A stretch of DNA of 64,000 nt from Prevotella melaninogenica ATCC 25845 (GCF_000144405.1 NC_014370.1:1369501-1433500), one strand, 5' to 3'. Counted from the first letter of the stretch, positions 46,552 to 55,497 are shown. A program made the numbers and translations. Notes: generated by a model from the sequence alone, not told the origin.

Positions 46552-47436
46552 TTATTCGTAATAATATGAATAGTCAATATTCTTCATAAACATTTCTCGG
46601 TCATCAATTTTGGTTGTGAGTGCTGGCCTTACTAGAGCCTTGATGTGTGTGTTATCAGAAACATTTTCACGCATGGCTGACAAATACTAGTTCTTGTCAA
46701 TTTGGCTTCAATCCACACACCGCTTGAGAGAACGCCTCAGCATGAGATCAAACCAAATGCGAGTACTGCGACCACTGCCTTCCATAAAAGGATGGGCAAT
46801 ATTCATTTCGACATACTTGTCCAATATTTCGTCGAAGGTGTTTTCTGGCATTCTTTCAATCGTTTGTAGCGTAGCAGGGAAGTGCATACAGTTAGCAAAG
46901 GTAAAGCCACCTTTGGAGATATTCTTCGTGCGGATTTGTCCAGCAAAGTCATACAAACCTCCAAAGAGATAAGCATGAATCTGTTGTAAACATTGTATGC
47001 TGCCTGGCTCAAGACTTTTCAGCAAACCACTTTCATATAACTGATATGCTTTCTTTCGACTTTGACCATCTAATGTATTATCACTATATGTAAACCAATC
47101 AAGGAACTCATTTGCTCGATTGTTAGGATAGTGCTTTGCTAATAAAGTCACTCCTTCACTATCAAGGACATCTGCAATACGCATTTTGCCATCTGGTGCT
47201 TCAAATTTAAAGTTGTGAGTAGTACTCACGGGTTCAATGCCTTCTTGTTTTAACTTACGTTTTAACCAACGCCAATAGTTACCAGCTTTGGTGTAGTCTG
47301 GCTCATCGTTAATGGCACGTACAATGTCTGTTGCAGAAAACCACCAACAATTACTTTCTTCATCCCATACGGCACGTACTTCACGGTCGTTGAAGAAACG
47401 AATTGATTTCTTGTGTTGTTCTTTCTTCTCTTCCAT
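46552..47436 (-). pseudogene. BRO-N/Fic protein gene with two in-frame stops
   Basis: The open part (ATG 47436 to TGA 46708) encodes 242 aa: a BRO-N-type segment ([28 protein letters not shown]) and a Fic domain with HPFMEGSGR at 215-223. The expected motif has GN, here GS. Translation beyond the TGA (codon 243) continues in frame through a second stop, TAG at 46687-46689, with SQIDKN, then YLSAMRENV, then DDREMFMKNIDYSYYYE, the usual C-terminus of this Fic family. It therefore seems inactivated by at least two nonsense changes. It sits between hsdS pieces, as in related type I loci. Confidence 0.75.
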
Positions 47437-47511
47437 AAATGGGAATTTAGTTGTTTATTTTGTTAATTTCTACCTCACCAGACATCAGTTTAGGGAGAAG
47501 GGTATCACGTA
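47428..47511. repeat. 84-bp direct repeat, copy 2
   Basis: Identical to 45265-45348; the 84 bp join the 3' end of the S3 fragment to the start of the Fic gene. Confidence 0.85.
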
Positions 47512-48163
47512 ATGCTGTTAAATTCAGACATTCGGTCTGTAAAGCAATTATTTTTGCAAGCAAAGGGCTAATTATTTTATCTATCTCTATCAACTTTTTG
47601 TTGCTTGGAATTAATACTTCAGACTTTTCAAGTTCACTCCTTTTTATATGTCCCATTGTTACAGCTTTATCTTGAGCTATATGAATAAACTTCTTTAGAT
47701 GATGCAATGTCCAAAAATAATAAAACCATTTTGGATATTTCTCGGATGTCACCTTAAATAAATGCTGATTTAATCCACATTCACCTCCACACCATATCTT
47801 AACCATAAGTGTGCCTGACCATGAAAAAATAACGTCTCCATTATCCACCTTATATTGACTATCAATATTTTCAGAGCATTGGTCAGAATGTTCATCAACT
47901 TTTCCTTGACCTAACTCTTTTATTTTCAATACAGGTATTCCAGCATCATTTGTTGTTGGACGATATTTCTGCATAGCTAATCCATTGAGATAAGAGGCTA
48001 TATCTGTAAGATTGCCCACTGTACAATCTCCTAAAATTTCAGGAGTATCTACAAAGTAATGGTTGAACAACACTTGTGCTTGCTGCTCTAAATTATCATT
48101 TATCCGCCTATTTTTATGAAATAGCGGTTGATATGAGCTATATGTGTGATATGCTGTTTGCAT
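47447..48163 (-). CDS. hsdS: HsdS fragment S3, C-terminal half only
   Basis: This 238-aa piece begins with 17 residues unrelated to HsdS ([17 protein letters not shown]). It then enters the central conserved helix exactly at RRINDNLEQ, followed by one target-recognition domain and the C-terminal [17 protein letters not shown]. The N-terminal domain is missing. The junction coincides with the shared 15-bp site (48089-48103). It would be the missing half of S1 if the two sites recombined. Confidence 0.75.
   Translation of the reverse strand: MQTAYHTYSSYQPLFHKNRRINDNLEQQAQVLFNHYFVDTPEILGDCTVGNLTDIASYLNGLAMQKYRPTTNDAGIPVLKIKELGQGKVDEHSDQCSENIDSQYKVDNGDVIFSWSGTLMVKIWCGGECGLNQHLFKVTSEKYPKWFYYFWTLHHLKKFIHIAQDKAVTMGHIKRSELEKSEVLIPSNKKLIEIDKIISPLLAKIIALQTECLNLTALRDTLLPKLMSGEVEINKINN
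48089..48103 (-). repeat. hsdS recombination site copy 3
   Basis: Third copy of TAAATTATCATTTAT, at the breakpoint of S3, 3373 bp from copy 1. Confidence 0.75.
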
Positions 48164-48169
48164 TTTGAT

Positions 48170-49162
48170 TTAACTGATGAATTTGCGATGAGAGAGTTTG
48201 ACGTTTGTTTGATTGACCATTGCATAGTGCATGGTTGTATCAATTTTAACATGCCCAAGGAGTTTTTGTACTTGCTCCACGGGCATACCTTTATCTATAG
48301 CCATAGTCGCAAGTGTTCGACGAAACTTGTGTGGATGGACACGGACAATCTTTGAAAGCCTCCCAATCTTTCTTAGTCTTGTCTCAACTCCTGATATTTG
48401 TAATCGATTGTGTGGCTTGGCAAGAGACACAAACAATGCTTTGTTTCTGTCTTTCCGCTCTGCGAGATATTGCTGCAAATGAATCTTTGCACGAGCATTG
48501 AAATACACGATACGTTCCTTGTTGCCTTTACCGAAAACGATACACTCACGCTCATTGAAGTTTATATCTTCACGATTGAGCTTTACAAGTTCTCCAACAC
48601 GCATACCAGTAGAAGCCAATAGGTCTATCATTGCTAAATCTCGTACCCTTGTACAGTTATCGCGAAGTTGTTCCAAATTTTCGTCAGTAAGGACTTCCTT
48701 AATCTGTGTTCCTGTCTTAACCTTGTGTATTCTACGTACAGGACTTTTAATGATGTAATCCTCATCCTCTAACCATGAAAAGAAAGATGAAAAGATACGA
48801 CGGATATTGTCTATTGTAACTTTACTCGATTTGTGTTTCCGTTGAAATACAGCCAAATAAGCACGAATATCCTCTGTTGTATAGTTCGTAACTTTTTTAG
48901 GCATTTTCTTGAAAAGCTGATTGATGGTCGAGCCATAGTATTTTATGGTAGGTGTGGTGCAACCTTCTACTTGCTTAGCTGACAAGAATATCTCTAACAG
49001 ACGTTCGTTAGATACATTGTTCTCCTGCATCAGCTCGTAGTCTGCCGTAATGGAGTAGTTACTAATTACTTGCAGTAATACTCCATTGAGTTGTGCCATT
49101 TGTTCTACACTTAATATACCTGCCATTGCATTGCTAATTTCTAAAATCAAATTTTCTTTCAT
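48170..49162 (-). CDS. Tyrosine recombinase of the hsdS locus
   Basis: The 330-aa integrase has a SAM-like N-terminal domain (TPTIKYYGSTINQLFKK) and a catalytic domain with Arg in GMRVGELVKL, HPHKFRRT (HxxR) and GHVKIDTTMHYAM (H and Tyr). It lies between hsdM and hsdS3, where such recombinases in other type I loci shuffle specificity domains. The 15-bp repeats at 44716, 46007 and 48089 are the likely substrates; binding is not shown. It differs from the element integrase at 56715-57971. Confidence 0.85.
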   Translation of the reverse strand: MKENLILEISNAMAGILSVEQMAQLNGVLLQVISNYSITADYELMQENNVSNERLLEIFLSAKQVEGCTTPTIKYYGSTINQLFKKMPKKVTNYTTEDIRAYLAVFQRKHKSSKVTIDNIRRIFSSFFSWLEDEDYIIKSPVRRIHKVKTGTQIKEVLTDENLEQLRDNCTRVRDLAMIDLLASTGMRVGELVKLNREDINFNERECIVFGKGNKERIVYFNARAKIHLQQYLAERKDRNKALFVSLAKPHNRLQISGVETRLRKIGRLSKIVRVHPHKFRRTLATMAIDKGMPVEQVQKLLGHVKIDTTMHYAMVNQTNVKLSHRKFIS

Positions 49163-49209
49163 GTTCTTCTATATTAATAAATTGATAATATGGAAGAACA
49201 TGCAGTCTT

Positions 49210-50715
49210 TTACTTGATAGTGAAACCTATGCTTGCCAACTGTTTTCGTATCTCATCCTCCAAATCATGAGATTGGGCAAATAAATCGGACAATTCGGTT
49301 GTGAGTTTGTCCATCTTCTCTTGGAAAGGAATACCGTCGTCTTCCTGTTCTGCAATGCCGACATAACGTCCAGGGGTAAGAATATAGTCTTGTTTTGCCA
49401 CATCACCAAGGGCTACAACTGCACAGAAGCCTTTTTCATTCTCAAGTGTACCATCACTATATTTATCAAAAGTGTCCGCAATCTTTCTAATATCTGCTTC
49501 TTGGAGCTCACGAAGTTTGCGAGTAACCATTGTTCCCATGTTTCTTGCATCTACAAACAGAATTTTATCTTTCTGTTTCTTCTCTCGATTGAGGAACCAT
49601 AGAGAAACAGGAATACCTGTGGTATAAAACAACTGTGAGGGTAGGGCAACGATACCTTCTATTAAATCGGCTTTAATGATATTTTCACGAATCGTTCCTT
49701 CCCCTCCTGTCTGTGAAGATAAAGAACCATTTGCCAATACCATACCTATTTTCCCTTTGGGAGATAAATGATGAATCATGTGTTGCAACCATGCAAAGTT
49801 GGCATTGCCAGATGGTGGAATGCCAAATTTCCAACGCACATCATCTTGCAACTTGTCTGCTCCCCAATCACTGAGATTGAAAGGCGGATTAGCCATGATG
49901 AAATCTGCTTTTAATGTGGGGTGTTGATCATCAAAGAATGTATCTGCATTAAACTTACCCAGATCAGCCTCAATACCTCGAATGGCAAGATTCATCTGAG
50001 CCATCTTCCATGTCGTAGGATTGCTGTCTTGACCATAGACAGAAATATCTTTGATATTGCCTTGATGCCTTTCTATGAATTTGGCAGACTGTACGAACAT
50101 TCCACCAGATCCGCAAGCAGGGTCATATACTCGTCCGTGATAAGGTTTCAGAACTTCGACAAGTGTTTGAACAATACAAGCAGGTGTATAAAATTCTCCT
50201 GCTAATTTCCCTTCTGCTTCTGCAAATTTAGAAAGACAATATTCATATGTACGTCCCAATATATCTTTGGAATCTCCATGTTCTTTCATTTGAATATTGG
50301 TAAATAAATCTACCACATCGCCCAAACGCCTTTTGTCTAATTCTGGTCGGGCGAAATTTTTGGGCAGAATGCCTTTCAAACGGAGATTCTCCTTTTCAAT
50401 AAGACGCATGGCATTGTCGATTATCGTACCGATTTCTGGTGTATGGGCTGCTTTTGCTACCACACTCCACCGTGCTTCTTGTGGGACAAAGAAAATATTA
50501 TCCGCCATATATTCATCGCGGTCTTCCTCGAATCCTTCACCATTATTGACTAATTCTTGATATTTGGTCTCAAACTTATCGGAGATGTATTTTAGAAAAA
50601 TCAATCCCAATACTACCGATTTGTATTCGGAAGCATCAAGATTGCCACGAAGCAAATCTGCTGCTTTCCATATTTCCTTTTCAAATCCAATATCAGCTGT
50701 ATTTTGTTTTGCCAT
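49210..50715 (-). CDS. hsdM: Type I restriction system methylase subunit
   Basis: The 501-aa HsdM methylates adenine with S-adenosylmethionine. The N-terminal helical domain (EKEIWKAADLLRGNLDASEYK) is followed by the SAM-binding motif DPACGSGGMFVQ near 200 and the catalytic NPPFNLSDWG near 280. Length is standard. It precedes the recombinase and hsdS pieces, and it is intact. A short XRE-type regulator lies upstream. Confidence 0.93.
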   Translation of the reverse strand: MAKQNTADIGFEKEIWKAADLLRGNLDASEYKSVVLGLIFLKYISDKFETKYQELVNNGEGFEEDRDEYMADNIFFVPQEARWSVVAKAAHTPEIGTIIDNAMRLIEKENLRLKGILPKNFARPELDKRRLGDVVDLFTNIQMKEHGDSKDILGRTYEYCLSKFAEAEGKLAGEFYTPACIVQTLVEVLKPYHGRVYDPACGSGGMFVQSAKFIERHQGNIKDISVYGQDSNPTTWKMAQMNLAIRGIEADLGKFNADTFFDDQHPTLKADFIMANPPFNLSDWGADKLQDDVRWKFGIPPSGNANFAWLQHMIHHLSPKGKIGMVLANGSLSSQTGGEGTIRENIIKADLIEGIVALPSQLFYTTGIPVSLWFLNREKKQKDKILFVDARNMGTMVTRKLRELQEADIRKIADTFDKYSDGTLENEKGFCAVVALGDVAKQDYILTPGRYVGIAEQEDDGIPFQEKMDKLTTELSDLFAQSHDLEDEIRKQLASIGFTIK

Positions 50716-50771
50716 GATCCTTTTCTATTATGTCTGAACTTTATTCTTGATGTAAATCGAAAAACTTCTTA

Positions 50772-50978
50772 TTAGTCATCTGGGGTGTTAATCAATTCCT
50801 TTGGATTAACTTGCAAAATCTCTGCTATCTGAAATAGCAATTCTAGGCTTGGCTGTCGACGATTGCAAACATATGAGTTGACTATAGTGAAACTCTTACC
50901 GAGTTTCTCTGCAAGCCATGTTTGCTTAATCCCTTTCTCGATAAGCACCTCTTTAATTCTATTAGTTGGACTTTTCAT
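50772..50978 (-). CDS. XRE-family transcriptional regulator
   Basis: This 68-aa helix-turn-helix protein (IKQTWLAEKLGKSFTIVNSYVCNRRQPSLELLFQIAEIL) matches the Cro/C1 type. It stands 56 bp upstream of hsdM on the same strand and may time restriction expression, like controller proteins. A -7 box lies at 50999-51006, giving a leader of about 15 nt. It could equally be a small regulator of the mobile element. Confidence 0.8.
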   Translation of the reverse strand: MKSPTNRIKEVLIEKGIKQTWLAEKLGKSFTIVNSYVCNRRQPSLELLFQIAEILQVNPKELINTPDD

Positions 50979-50998
50979 AAATATTATATGATTGTTTG

Positions 50999-51006
50999 CA
51001 AATATA
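50999..51006 (-). promoter_or_regulatory. -7 promoter box for the regulator and hsd genes
   Basis: TATATTTG on the minus strand, 20 bp before the regulator ATG. No TTG at -33, so possibly activator dependent. Confidence 0.5.
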
Positions 51007-51029
51007 GTAAATTTTCTTGTATAAAATAC

Positions 51030-51061
51030 TTAATAAGAGGGGAAATTTCCCCTCTTATTAA
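51030..51061. terminator. 32-bp perfect palindrome, bidirectional terminator
   Basis: Arms TTAATAAGAGGGGAAA pair fully with their complement with no loop. Position between the mobilization genes and the regulator suggests it separates the two transcription units. Confidence 0.7.
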
Positions 51062-51078
51062 AGTTTATGTGTTCAACA

Positions 51079-51741
51079 CTATTTGTTTTTCTTATTTTGC
51101 AGGTTATTCTGCATCAAACTATCTGCCTTTTGCTTCAATTCCATGTCGTAATCATCTGCTTTTTCCTTGATTAGGTTGATAATCTTTTCATTGCGATGAA
51201 TGTCAAATACATCGTTAAGCCATAGGATTTCCTTAGGACTACAACCTCTCCATACTCTAATGATACGAAATTTCAAGGCATCGTCTTTGTATTGCTGTTT
51301 ACTTTGCCACAAGAAGTAATTGCCGACCAAAGAAACAAAATAAAGGACAGATACTGCTACCATATAAGTAAAGACTTTCGAGGACTTGAGGTCAAAACTG
51401 TGCCTGTGAATATGTTCCTGCGGTATTGGATGTTCTTTCTTCTCCTGCCATTCGTGCAACATGGTTAAGACGCTTGCTACCAATTTGTCTATGGATTTAG
51501 CCTCCTCGTCCTTGATGCGCACTTGCACACCAATATACTTGTTAATCACTTCTTTTGTTCGCTGTTCATACTGATTGAGCATTTCCTGTTCTTTCTGCTC
51601 ATCACTTTGTGCTAGTGTAGATTGAACAGGGAGGGAAACAGAACCGTTCTCCTTTTCTTTCAACTCTTTTAGTTCCCTGTAAATTGTCTCCAGCTTGTTT
51701 TTGATTTCCTCAAAGAGAATAAATGTATTATTATCTGCCAT
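51079..51741 (-). CDS. Mobilization-associated membrane protein
   Basis: This 220-aa protein has an N-terminal coiled-coil-like acidic/basic region, a single transmembrane segment near residues 128-146 (VFTYMVAVSVLYFVSLVG) and a Lys/Gln-rich C-terminus. It follows the relaxase by 2 bp, so it is translationally linked. I know no function. Its position suggests a mobilization accessory factor, for example coupling the relaxosome to the membrane. Confidence 0.55.
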   Translation of the reverse strand: MADNNTFILFEEIKNKLETIYRELKELKEKENGSVSLPVQSTLAQSDEQKEQEMLNQYEQRTKEVINKYIGVQVRIKDEEAKSIDKLVASVLTMLHEWQEKKEHPIPQEHIHRHSFDLKSSKVFTYMVAVSVLYFVSLVGNYFLWQSKQQYKDDALKFRIIRVWRGCSPKEILWLNDVFDIHRNEKIINLIKEKADDYDMELKQKADSLMQNNLQNKKNK

Positions 51742-51743
51742 AG

Positions 51744-52664
51744 TTATAAATGTATTTTACGTTTTTTCTTTTTCTTCTTTTTATCGAGTGTGTTGTAAAC
51801 TTCCGCTGGGACAGTGCCATGAGTCTGGAACAATCCCAATCCTCCTTCGATGAGGTCGTTGGCTATTTCGCTTGTAACATCTGCAACATTAGATATAAGA
51901 TTTATCGTTCCTTGCATCTGCTGTCCGTGTTCTCTGTTATTCTGTTGCAGGGCAAAGTCTATCTTGGAATAGCTGAAACTCCTGTCCACCTTTGAACCGT
52001 TGAAAAGATAACCGTTCTTTTCAAAGATGATACCCTGCACTGCTTGTGAGTTGCCTTTGTACTTGAAACGGACATCAATATCTTGCTTTTTCAAGTGAGC
52101 AAGAAGGTCTTTCCAATTCCTGCACTGAGCAATCTCTACTTTCAACGCCTGATAGATTTCATATTTGGTTTTATCAGGTTCTTTCAGGCGATGCTCCTTG
52201 ACTTTCTCCTTGCCATCAGCGAAGTACAAACCGTGTTTCACGGTCAGTTCCTTACAAATCTTCTCGCTTCTGAATCTGTCGTTACGGTCAGAAATGGTTT
52301 TACCGTTATTGTCTATCCGATTGAAGGCGATATGGATATGCGGATGTTCCTTGTCGAAATGACGACCGATGATGTACTGAGTATCTTTTATTCCCATCTT
52401 CTCCATGTATTCACGAGCTATCTGTGCCATCCACTCATTGTTGAGTTTGGGAGAGTCCTGTACGGAGAAACTCAGGGAGATATGTCCGACAACCTTACTT
52501 ACTCGTGGATTCAATTCCGTCTGGTCGATGAAACTTTGGACAATATGGTTGATACCATCTGTTCGCACACCTAAACTGTCTATAAGCTCCGTTCCTTTCT
52601 TCGGGTCAAGGATGTAATTGATGACACTCTTGAAGCCCGAACCTTTCATTATCTTGGCTATCAT
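51744..52664 (-). CDS. mobA: Relaxase/mobilization nuclease (MobA-type)
   Basis: The 306-aa relaxase nicks DNA at oriT and leads transfer. It has the family start MIAKIMKGSGFKSVINYIL and the metal-binding motif GRHFDKEHPHIHIAFNRID near residues 100-114, followed by RSEKICKELT. It belongs to the Relaxase (PF03432) group used by Bacteroides mobilizable transposons. Its start overlaps the mobC stop by 4 bp. A short Lys-rich tail (KKKKKKRKIHL) ends it. Confidence 0.85.
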   Translation of the reverse strand: MIAKIMKGSGFKSVINYILDPKKGTELIDSLGVRTDGINHIVQSFIDQTELNPRVSKVVGHISLSFSVQDSPKLNNEWMAQIAREYMEKMGIKDTQYIIGRHFDKEHPHIHIAFNRIDNNGKTISDRNDRFRSEKICKELTVKHGLYFADGKEKVKEHRLKEPDKTKYEIYQALKVEIAQCRNWKDLLAHLKKQDIDVRFKYKGNSQAVQGIIFEKNGYLFNGSKVDRSFSYSKIDFALQQNNREHGQQMQGTINLISNVADVTSEIANDLIEGGLGLFQTHGTVPAEVYNTLDKKKKKKKRKIHL

Positions 52665-53014
52665 CTTCGTATCAGATTTAGGATTTCGTCAATCTTTCCT
52701 ATGATGATTTTGTAAAAAGGAGCAACGGCATGAAACCCTTCCGCGTTGGCACAATGTGCCAACTGGTTGAGATTGTTTGCCATGCCACATAGCTTACGGA
52801 TGAAGTCTGCTTGTTCTATGGTCAGCCGTTCAATGACATTTCCTTTCTCAAGAACTTTCCTTACAAACTCACTCATGGTTACTCCTGCGCTTTTGGCTTT
52901 GCCTTTGAGCGTATAGTAATCCTGCGTATTCAGTTTCACCGTGATACGGTATTTCTTCTTTTCGGTTACGCCCTTGGTTGGACGACCACCTTTTTTATAT
53001 TCTGTTTTTATCAT
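52661..53014 (-). CDS. mobC: Relaxosome protein MobC
   Basis: This 117-aa protein (start MIKTEYKKGGRPTKG at 53014) has a ribbon-helix-helix-like segment (YRITVKLNTQDYYTLKGKAK and VTMSEFVRKVLE) and the IRKLCGMANNLNQLAHCAN motif of MobC proteins, which assist nicking at oriT. A longer frame to ATG 53125 would add 37 residues coded by oriT-like sequence and is rejected. It overlaps mobA by 4 bp. Confidence 0.85.
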   Translation of the reverse strand: MIKTEYKKGGRPTKGVTEKKKYRITVKLNTQDYYTLKGKAKSAGVTMSEFVRKVLEKGNVIERLTIEQADFIRKLCGMANNLNQLAHCANAEGFHAVAPFYKIIIGKIDEILNLIRR

Positions 53015-53079
53015 ACTTGTTTCTTTAATTTGATTTGATGGAGACCAGCGGGATAATCCTCTGCAACGACTGTCAGGAG

Positions 53080-53125
53080 GTGGAGCAAGTGGTTTTGGTA
53101 TGCCCAAAACATAAACTTGCTCCAC
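53080..53125. other. oriT: Candidate oriT
   Basis: GTGGAGCAAGT and ACTTGCTCCAC form a perfect 11-bp inverted repeat (53080-53090, 53115-53125). Inside it GTTTTGG and CCAAAAC form another 7-bp repeat. The nested structure directly upstream of mobC fits a relaxosome target; the nick site is not determined. Confidence 0.55.
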
Positions 53126-53157
53126 GAAAACAGATCATGCGGAGCATATTCCTGTAA

Positions 53158-54048
53158 TCATAGCTTAATCCCTTTGATTTTTTTGTTTTCTGCTTTCTCT
53201 GAATGCTTGAATTCAGCACATAAATACTCATTTAGGTCTTTATAATTCTGGAAGACAGAAGAGCAGTCTTGGACAGTAAAACCATCTCTTTTAAGTTGTT
53301 CTAAAGTTCGCTTTCCTCCTTCATCATTATCTAAATATGAACAGATGAGCTTGTGCTTTGAAAGGAAAAATCTTGACTTTTTGATATTATTAATCGAGTT
53401 AAGTATCAGTGCAGCTTTCTTCTCTTCATCTGGACTCATCGTAAGCAGACTAAGATAATCCATAAAACCTTCAAATAGATTGATTTGTTCTGAAGGATTG
53501 GGAACATACGACACATCGGAAGGTGGCAAACACCCTTTGAAGTATGGATTGCGCAACACATACCCATAAGAATTGTTTGAAAAGCCAATTGCGTAATACT
53601 TCTTATCACCAACTCTATAATGAATTTCCTTGCAATATTTTTTCGCAATGTTCAGATTGATTCCTCTATGTGTGAAATATTCTATGAGATTCGGATGACA
53701 TAAGAAGATAGAGCCGATAATCTCTATACGTGATTGGCTTGGAGAATTTGTTTCGCTATTAGCTATGGATAATTTTGGCAGGATATTTTGTTTGCCATTA
53801 AACAACTCTATAGCTTGTATTAAACTGAAATTATGTAATTTCATAACTAAATCTATAAGACTCCCACCTTCATCAAGTGCAAAGTCATACCATAGATTTT
53901 GGTTATAATCAACTTTGAAACTTGGAGTATGTTCATTTCGGAATGGACTTTTATACATTCCGTAATAGCCATAATTTTTTTTAGGGTATATAGACATACT
54001 ACCTAAGTAATCTTTAATAGATATTGCTTTAATTTCATCTATTGTCAT
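53158..54048 (-). CDS. Primase-like TOPRIM protein of the mobile element
   Basis: The 296-aa protein aligns with the start of DnaG-like primases, but the CHC2 zinc finger is degenerate: where CPFH and CxxC are expected it reads SPFRNEHTPSF and WYDFALDEGG, so all four zinc ligands are lost. The TOPRIM part keeps LFEGFMDYLSLL and YLDNDEGGKRT. It probably initiates element replication after excision or transfer. Neighbours are the relaxosome and, 218 bp upstream, a VirE-type ATPase. Confidence 0.7.
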   Translation of the reverse strand: MTIDEIKAISIKDYLGSMSIYPKKNYGYYGMYKSPFRNEHTPSFKVDYNQNLWYDFALDEGGSLIDLVMKLHNFSLIQAIELFNGKQNILPKLSIANSETNSPSQSRIEIIGSIFLCHPNLIEYFTHRGINLNIAKKYCKEIHYRVGDKKYYAIGFSNNSYGYVLRNPYFKGCLPPSDVSYVPNPSEQINLFEGFMDYLSLLTMSPDEEKKAALILNSINNIKKSRFFLSKHKLICSYLDNDEGGKRTLEQLKRDGFTVQDCSSVFQNYKDLNEYLCAEFKHSEKAENKKIKGIKL

Positions 54049-54266
54049 ACTTGTAACTTTTAAGTTTAGTACTTACTACAATGTGATATTCTTGTAAGTC
54101 ATTGGCAATGAAAGAAAAATATGTAGTACTAACTATCTTTGTAGTAATCATTGCAAATGTATATGGTAGGTTGGTAGTAATGAGGTAGTAATACCTTATA
54201 TCATTATTTACTACGGTCTAACCTTTTTTCTTTCAATGCTTTATATCTCTTTGTAGTAAAGTAGTA
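54049..54266. other. Iteron-like GTAGTA region, possible element origin
   Basis: Within 218 bp GTAGTA occurs about seven times on either strand (TTGTAGTAATC, GGTAGTAATG, GGTAGTAATAC, TTTACTACGG, TTGTAGTAAAG). It lies between the primase-like and ATPase genes, where element origins are often found. A -7 promoter box (54154-54161, minus) for the primase is also here. Confidence 0.4.
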
Positions 54267-55481
54267 TTAATAATTAGTATTGTAACTTTGAATAAAGGGA
54301 TTGGGAACAATCTTGCGTATATGATAGACATACATTGGATTGCCGCCTATCCTTTTGGATTTCCGCAAGAAACCAGCCTTTTTCAAGGCTTCTCCCATTC
54401 TCCTTTCACTTAGGTTAAGCGTCGTATATCCACGCAAATAGTTTAAGATTTCAGAAGTGGTCATATAACTCTCTTCAGTTGCTGCAGGCTTTTCCATGCC
54501 TTTAAGAAGCATTTCATACTCAACAGTCTGCACTTGAAACCCTTCGCTCTCTTGATGTAGTTCGGCTATTTCCTCTTCATTGAACCAGTAATGATAATCA
54601 ACTCTCCACAATTCAACTGCTTCGGAGTACACCTTATTGATATTAACCTCTTTAGCAGCATCAATATCAATGTGCTCAACCTCAAAAGGTAGAAAGCGAC
54701 GACTGCCTGTCGGATCCGTCAGAAAATCATTACCATTAACAGATGCCATAAAGCTTGCTAAGTGAGGATACTCTTCTATGTAAGTGTCGTATGGTCTACG
54801 ATATTTTACTCTTGGTGTCGTTATCAGATTCTTCAATTCATTTTCATCTCTCTTATTGAGTGCCTTTAGCTGGTCGTCAATATTGATAAAAAGATATTCT
54901 GCGATCAGTGTTTGTACATCTTTTCCTTGTGGGTCAATCTTTCCTGTGAAAAGATAACTCTTCAGTTCTTCTGGACAGAGTAAATCAAGGAAAGTTGTTT
55001 TGAATTTTCCTTGTTCACCTGTAAGAACTAAACATGTATGATTACGACACTGTAAATCATCCATAGCATTGGCAACAACAGCAACAAGCCATTTTACAAA
55101 GTAGTGTTTCCATTTATCAGGATTTCTCACCACAACACAATTTGCCAACCTTATGATTTCAGATTCATCTTCACCTTTAGGCTTGGGAAGATTCAACAAA
55201 TACTCACGAATTGGGTTAACTTTATTGCAAAAGTCGCTCTCCAATATTGCTCGAATATTATCTGCTGGAGTATATATTCCCAAAGTCCCATCTACCAGCC
55301 GACGCATAGAATTAATATCATACTTAGTAAGAGGACGGAATGAAGTATTAGAATCTTGTTCTCGAAACTCTGTTCTACTTTTAACAGTATTAAAACGAAA
55401 AGCATAATGCTCTTTCAAGAATTGCTCTATGCGTTCATTCTTAGATTGCTTGGCTCGCCCTTCAGCTCTTTCCTTTTCCAT
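54267..55481 (-). CDS. VirE-type ATPase/helicase-like protein
   Basis: The 404-aa protein (start MEKERAEGRAKQ at 55481) has the P-loop LTGEQGKFKTTFLD near residue 145, then YLFINIDDQLKALNK and the region KYRRPYDTYIEEYPHLASF typical of VirE/VapE (DUF5906-like) proteins, which act as replication-initiation ATPases in mobile elements. A longer frame to ATG 55634 overlaps the excisionase-like gene out of frame and is rejected. Confidence 0.75.
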   Translation of the reverse strand: MEKERAEGRAKQSKNERIEQFLKEHYAFRFNTVKSRTEFREQDSNTSFRPLTKYDINSMRRLVDGTLGIYTPADNIRAILESDFCNKVNPIREYLLNLPKPKGEDESEIIRLANCVVVRNPDKWKHYFVKWLVAVVANAMDDLQCRNHTCLVLTGEQGKFKTTFLDLLCPEELKSYLFTGKIDPQGKDVQTLIAEYLFINIDDQLKALNKRDENELKNLITTPRVKYRRPYDTYIEEYPHLASFMASVNGNDFLTDPTGSRRFLPFEVEHIDIDAAKEVNINKVYSEAVELWRVDYHYWFNEEEIAELHQESEGFQVQTVEYEMLLKGMEKPAATEESYMTTSEILNYLRGYTTLNLSERRMGEALKKAGFLRKSKRIGGNPMYVYHIRKIVPNPFIQSYNTNY

Positions 55482-55497
55482 AATACATATATTTAAT

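Noticed and set aside
52083..52574. 163-aa ORF antisense to the relaxase
   Set aside because: Shadow of mobA; the relaxase motif HFDKEHPHIHI is unambiguous.
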